Shown here: positions 19,395 through 24,065 of the stretch, one piece after another | Layout: the number at the start of each line of letters is the position of its first letter | Position numbering within the stretch: the stretch's first letter is position 1 | Assembly (NCBI RefSeq): GCF_022376445.1 | Contig: NW_025955498.1 | Span: forward strand, 1-24,065 | Direction: 5' to 3' | Source of the DNA: Fomitopsis serialis | Taxonomy: Eukaryota > Basidiomycota > Agaricomycetes > Polyporales > Fomitopsidaceae | Length of the DNA stretch: 24,065 nucleotides | Program-made: the position numbers and the translations under genes | The notes under the pieces: generated by a model | What the model was told of the DNA's origin: nothing | Seen by the model: only the letters and a program-made list of their open reading frames with translations | Database searches by the model: none

Positions 19395-19883
19395 TGTATC
19401 TGCGTTTACTCTGGTGTTGCTATTTAGGATTTAGTGCACTGCTGTTGGACTTGCGCTGGAGTCCCTTAATGTGGTACAATCGTAACCTGGGAGCGGTCTT
19501 CAGGGTATGTGCCTATGTCACGGTCAGTATACATAGCAGTAGTATGTAGTAGTAGTCGTGCAGCGACTACGATCCCAAGACTCCAAAATCTGAACAGGTC
19601 TATTGGACGAGGCGCTGAAGAGAGTGCCAGCGCCTCCTCTTCCCAACGTCTTCCTTCTAAGTTATCCCCCCAGTACACAACAGTACACAACCTCCAGAGG
19701 CAGCAAACTGAGCGCGAAGTCAGAAGTGGCCACATTCAACACGGTCGAAGCTCGGGTGCAATCCCGGCCTGAGAGTGCACGTAGAACCACACGGAGAATC
19801 TCATCTCAGAGGACAACGCTGACCTACATATATCACTGGTCCCGAAGGTGTACACACGCCTGTCGTGGGTACCACGAGTAGCG
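19395..19883. other. Intergenic region between mL46 and the hydrolase pseudogene
   Basis: No gene is recognisable. It includes a small tandem repeat (cagtacacaa twice, near 19671-19690) and a TAG-rich microsatellite-like run near 19541-19555. It should contain the 3' end of mL46 and the former hydrolase promoter. Confidence 0.5.
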
Positions 19884-22800
19884 ATGGTCAATATCCGGTT
19901 GCATGCTTGGTTGGCCTCACTACTGTCACGGTGTCAGCTTGTACTCGTCTCGGCTTCCGTGATGAATAGTCAGCGCACATTCCACACCACGGCCAGTTGC
20001 GAGGACCCTGGCTTCGACAGCCACCAACGCGGTTGGGGCATATCTGTCTCCGAGGAATGGGACGTACGCGTTCTACATTGGCTCTGACCATTTGTTCCGC
20101 TCACGAGAGAAATCGGACGTGCAGGTTCTGGGACCGTTCCCGAGTCACGCAAGGGAACAGCATTTTCTGTCTCCTTCCTATCCACTGAACTGTGAATGTC
20201 GACTTCATACTTATACTTAGCGCGGGACATGGTGTCTGATGAAGCATCTCCACAGTATCGGAACCTATAGACTTCAAGGGCAAATGGCCTTCATCATGTG
20301 CGGACGGCGGAGAAGTAGAATGGACAACCGCTCACTCCAAGACTGACGGTACGTTGGATGTCTCCTTCCCGCACATTCGGTATGTCGTCCCTCGTATGCT
20401 ATGTCTAAATTTCCCGAGATGCACCCCAGTGACATACCGCTCCAGCTGGGCCGCGCTTCGAGCAACAGAGGGGTGGGCAGGTCTACAGCACCATTCGGTT
20501 CTGCACACCACGATCACGGTGACCCCACCCCCAAACCTCTCGAGCGACACTTCAGAACGACCAGGTGAACCACCCCGGCTACTAGTGAACGTGGCCCAGG
20601 GCTCCTTCTTCACGGTCCTCCCATCTCAAGATGCCTCGAAACCCTCGAAGGCAGTACCGCAATGGTACATGGGGAACATCTACGCCATGGAGCGTGTTCT
20701 TCCCCAGACGGTTTCACTTCCCTCCACGCCGTCGTTTACCGGACCAACGACGTACGACCTATTCGTCAGCGGCGACTACGAGGTGACTCGCTGCTTCGAA
20801 ACGTGCCATCCTAGGTTACTGACGGTGATCCCGTAGATCAGGCTGTTCGGCGATCCGCGCTTCAACGGCGACAAGAGCGGCATACCTACTCTCTCCATCA
20901 AGCTGTCCGTGGACCTCGAGCCAGTGCCCACGGAGAGCACGGTGGAAATCATTCCAGATCATAGCGTGACCTGCGACTTCGTCGACGGATGGGCATTTGG
21001 AGACGCGTTGGGCGTCGGCGTGCGGAGCGTATCTGGCTGGTGGAACATCGACGGTGTGTCGCTCGCGACAGCGGAGCTGACGGTACATCGTGCCCTCTCT
21101 CTAAAACCCCACTGGACATGACTGTGCTGACGCGAGACATAACAGGACCGACTCAACCTCACGCTGCTTCAGAACACCGCGCTCGCCCCCACCCAGACAC
21201 GCATCGTACCCCTCAAGATTGTCCAGCTTCTTCCCTTCGGTGGACACGAGATACCTGTCGCCCTGCATCTGACATCTCGGAACAACGCCACGACGACCTT
21301 GCATACCAGCATCCCCGTCCGCCAGCACCCGCACTGGTCACCGTCCGAGGTCCCGCAGCTGGGATACAGGCTACGTATCTCTACGGCAGCTCGTCCCCGA
21401 CGGCATTTCTGGTGATGCCGCCGGAGGAGCCCAACGAGGGTCAGCCGCGGATTCCGGTGCTTGCGCTTCGTACGTTTGTTGTTGGTCTAGATCGACGGAG
21501 GGACGGTGACGTGAGCCTGTAATTTCTGCAGATGGCGCGGGCGTGGACATACTGTCGATGCCGTTCTGGATCCAGGCCATCCCGCGGCAAAAACATAGTT
21601 GGGTCGTCACACCAACAGGGCGGACCGCATGGGTGCGTGAACCAAACCTCCTCTTACCGCGATCACCTTGCACATACATGATTTCAGGGTCTGGATTGGC
21701 ATGGTCCCAGCGCGATGGACGCCTGGGGCAGTGTTGATGCTCTAGGGGCAATTCTGAAGAGTAGGGATGCATGGCGCGGCTACGAACTCGCCGACGACAC
21801 GCGGGTGCTGCTCCTCGGCCACTCGAATGGCGGCCAAGGGGCATGGTGGAACGCGGCGAGGTACCCGGATCGAGTCGCTGCCGGTATGTTTGTTGAGTTC
21901 TCGCCCCTCGCCAATGCCGCGATTGCATTCACTGAGCATACCAATCGGTGCAGTCATCCCGGCGGCGGCGTACCTCAAGTCGCAGGTATGTACCCCTCAT
22001 CCAGTCTCAGTAAGTATTGGTCTCCGCTCGCACCGAAGGCAGTCGTCATGATGACGCGTCTGCTCTGCAGTTCCGCGCATTACGTCGACCCTTTCCTGCG
22101 GGCGATCCTTGAGACCGCGCTGACACCCGATGATAACGACCTTTTCCTGTCTAACCTCGCGCACACACAATTCTTGCGATCCACGGCGGCGACGACGAGA
22201 ACGTGCCGACGTGGCACAGTCGTGCGTACGTCAGCACCCTCAAGACGTGGAACGCCGACGCGCCCGTGAAGTCAGTCGTTCAAGCTGTTGTCATTCTCGG
22301 CGCTTGATCTGACGGTAACATCATAGGCTACGCGAAGATCCCGGTGAACTTCACTGGTACACAGGGGTGTTCGATAACCCCGATGTGCGCGAGTACATGC
22401 GCGGTGTTGGAAAGCGAGACGGGCTTGGCTACATCTGTCGGCTTCGGGCCGAGCCCAGATAGCTTCACCTTGACTGTCTCCATACCTGCTGAGAGCGGCT
22501 CGCTTCACGGATGGCGGATCCACCAACTGCTAGTGCCTGGCCGGTAAATAGATCGAGAAGTATAACGGAACGCGTACTGATTTGATTCCCGTTTAGCATC
22601 GGAAGGCTTACGGTCGTACTGAGCGGGACGTCAATTGAAGTCCGCACGAACAACGTCGCAGTGTTCTCAATTCAGCACATCCCTCGATATGCTGCGGACG
22701 TTCTGGTCATAGACGGCTTCACATTCCCGATGGATGCTCTTCGAGACAACAGTCACAACGCAGTGCATTTCTCACGTGAGGATGGTACATGGAAAGTACG

Positions 22801-23492
22801 TACCCACTCCGAATACGCCTCCGCAAGACCTTTGTTGACGCAGCGCAGTCCTCTGTTGACCCGCCGGCGGCTCTTCAACCACATGGGAGACTAGCCAGAA
22901 TCCTCACCTCCCCTGTACCGATCGTCATCATCTATGAAAGTAGCTCTCAAGCTCCCTCTCGGCAACGCTACGCCTAGCCTCTGCTCTCGACGGTTACCAC
23001 AAGCTTGATGCGGAGATCATTGACGACGCGGAGGCCGTCCGGAGGCTACACATCGAATCGCTGGGCACTGCCAACATAGTCGTCGTCACGAATGGAAAGG
23101 GGAATTCGCGCAGTCTCTGCTCTCGCAAGAGCGCACAGCATTCACCCTCAATAACAGGACATTACTTCTGAGAGGCAAGCCTCTGGGAGCGAAGTCCGCT
23201 GCGCTGTTCTTGCATCCGCATCCCAGTGCATCAGATGCATCTATTCTGTTCGTATACGCCCAGGATGATGCAGGATTGGAGAGAGGCCTCCGGCTCTTTC
23301 CCATACGTACAGGCGTGCCAATCCCCGATTGGGTTGTAATCACAGAACACGCGGACAAAATGGGAGCGGGAGGGATAGAAGGAGCGGGGTGAGTGTCACT
23401 GTGCTCATGTAAACTGGAGCTCGGCTCAAATGTCTGAATTCAGCGTATGGGGAAACACCTGGAGCTGGAATGAAGGAATCTCCGCCGTTTGA
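19884..23492 (+). pseudogene. Frameshifted serine hydrolase, prolyl-oligopeptidase (S9)-like
   Basis: Fifteen apparent exons can be followed: 19884-20063, 20125-20191, 20256-20379, 20446-20782, 20837-21082, 21146-21469, 21532-21632, 21688-21883, 21954-22009, 22071-22270, 22327-22403, 22459-22543, 22597-22795, 22849-23388, 23444-23492, equivalent to about 926 residues. The family is the large fungal secreted-type alpha/beta hydrolase with an S9 catalytic domain. VLGPFPSHAREQHFL opens the conserved part; the nucleophile lies in GHSNGGQG; the Asp is probably in IHGGDDENVP and the His in GELHWYTG. The frame breaks at about 21369, 21986, 22177 and 23100, and possibly near 22950. Each break separates two stretches that both match the family, and no normal-sized intron explains the four firm ones without losing conserved sequence. 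Splice sites and catalytic residues survive, so decay is recent. The N-terminal start (possible signal peptide from 19884) is uncertain. Confidence 0.8.
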
Positions 23493-24065
23493 ATCATCAT
23501 TTAAACGCCTCGACCGTTGTTATTTCAAATCATCAAGGCAGTCACTCTGCCAGTGTCGGTGTGAGAAGATATATACCTATTGAAAGTCGCGGATCACATA
23601 GCCTCTGTATTCTGTATTCAGTCGCTGGTAGCATGATACGCCGCAGTGTGAAAAACATGGTCTGAAGCTACTAGTAGCAAATCCTCCGTCTTTACTAAAA
23701 CTGTCATGGATGACTCTTGGGACTTATCCCATTATCTTGAACCCGCCATGGATCGCATTGACGACGTTCGGGCGAGGGCACACGGAAGCCGTCTGCAGGA
23801 TCATCAGAAAGTCAAGATCGAGGAAATCCGAAGGACGAGGATGAGCGGGTCACGTACAGTATTTTGATGATAGTCTCAGGAGAAGCAGCAGACATATGAG
23901 CTGGTATGGGAATGACTCAAGGTAATATATCTTCGATTGCGCTGTAACATACGTCCTAGGCTTTTGGAAAACGACTCGAGTTCGACAAGATCTTGCGACT
24001 TTGTGACATACTACGGTACCTGAGTGGGACGACTCCTCGCCTTTGGCCTAGCAAGTACTACTATG
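23493..24065. other. Right edge of the window, short open frame only
   Basis: A 53-codon frame at 23706-23867 (+) starts MDDSWDLSHYLEPAMDRI and is rich in charged residues, ending in two consecutive stops. It could be the first exon of a gene continuing beyond the window, or chance. No other coding, RNA or repeat signal is visible here. Confidence 0.35.

Noticed and set aside
21317..21369. A 53-nt intron that would remove the frame break at 21369
   Set aside because: It would delete sequence (HPHWSPS and following) that matches the family, so a one-base loss is more likely. Transcript data could reverse this.
22404..22458. A further frameshift in the hydrolase near 22430
   Set aside because: A 55-nt GT-AG intron with matching phase explains the frame change, so it is not counted as a lesion.
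22935..22974. A frameshift near 22950 as a firm lesion
   Set aside because: A 38-nt GT-AG intron would also keep the frame, though it is shorter than others here; left as ambiguous.
1..24065. tRNA genes, CRISPR arrays or a biosynthetic gene cluster
   Set aside because: No B-box with a foldable cloverleaf was seen, no spaced identical repeats of CRISPR type, and the genes belong to unrelated pathways.

Overview
The window reads as nuclear DNA of a filamentous basidiomycete, most likely a wood-decay agaricomycete such as a polypore. The coding is dense and rich in short introns (mostly 46 to 63 nt, GT-AG, several with CTAAC or CTGAC-like branch sites). A FunK1-type kinase remnant is present, a family expanded in Agaricomycetes. 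I rebuilt gene models by joining reading frames across splice sites. All boundaries are predictions without transcript data.

Layout, left to right. About 540-1647 (+): a FunK1 protein kinase remnant broken by an 11-bp tandem duplication. 2898-4990 (+): an intact RRM plus R3H RNA-binding protein of the Pin4/Cip2 family. 6123-8412 (-): a 12-exon secreted, GPI-anchored GH13 alpha-amylase-like enzyme whose substitutions point to alpha-glucan remodelling at the cell wall. 9082-10242: a 1.16-kb inverted-repeat element with 256-bp arms that are 99% identical, probably a non-autonomous DNA transposon. 11533-11970 (-): TMA7, a 63-residue ribosome-associated protein split over five exons. 12270-13498 (+): an HNH-nuclease-like protein with a replaced active-site histidine. 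14319-14412: three phased 32-bp repeats in the promoter of an aldo-keto reductase gene (14527-15939, +). 16117-18017 (-): V-ATPase subunit H (VMA13), sharing a 153-bp divergent promoter with the mitochondrial ribosomal protein mL46 gene (18171-19394, +). 19884-23492 (+): a large serine hydrolase of the prolyl-oligopeptidase-like class, recognisable end to end but with at least four reading-frame breaks, so probably a pseudogene. The last 570 bases hold only one short open frame.

The genes do not form a metabolic cluster. Housekeeping genes (RNA-binding regulator, TMA7, V-ATPase subunit, mitoribosome subunit) alternate with accessory ones (FunK1 remnant, HNH protein, AKR, hydrolase pseudogene, transposon-like repeat). 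The six genes with clean models carry no frameshifts. This argues that the breaks in the kinase and the hydrolase are real decay rather than poor sequence.
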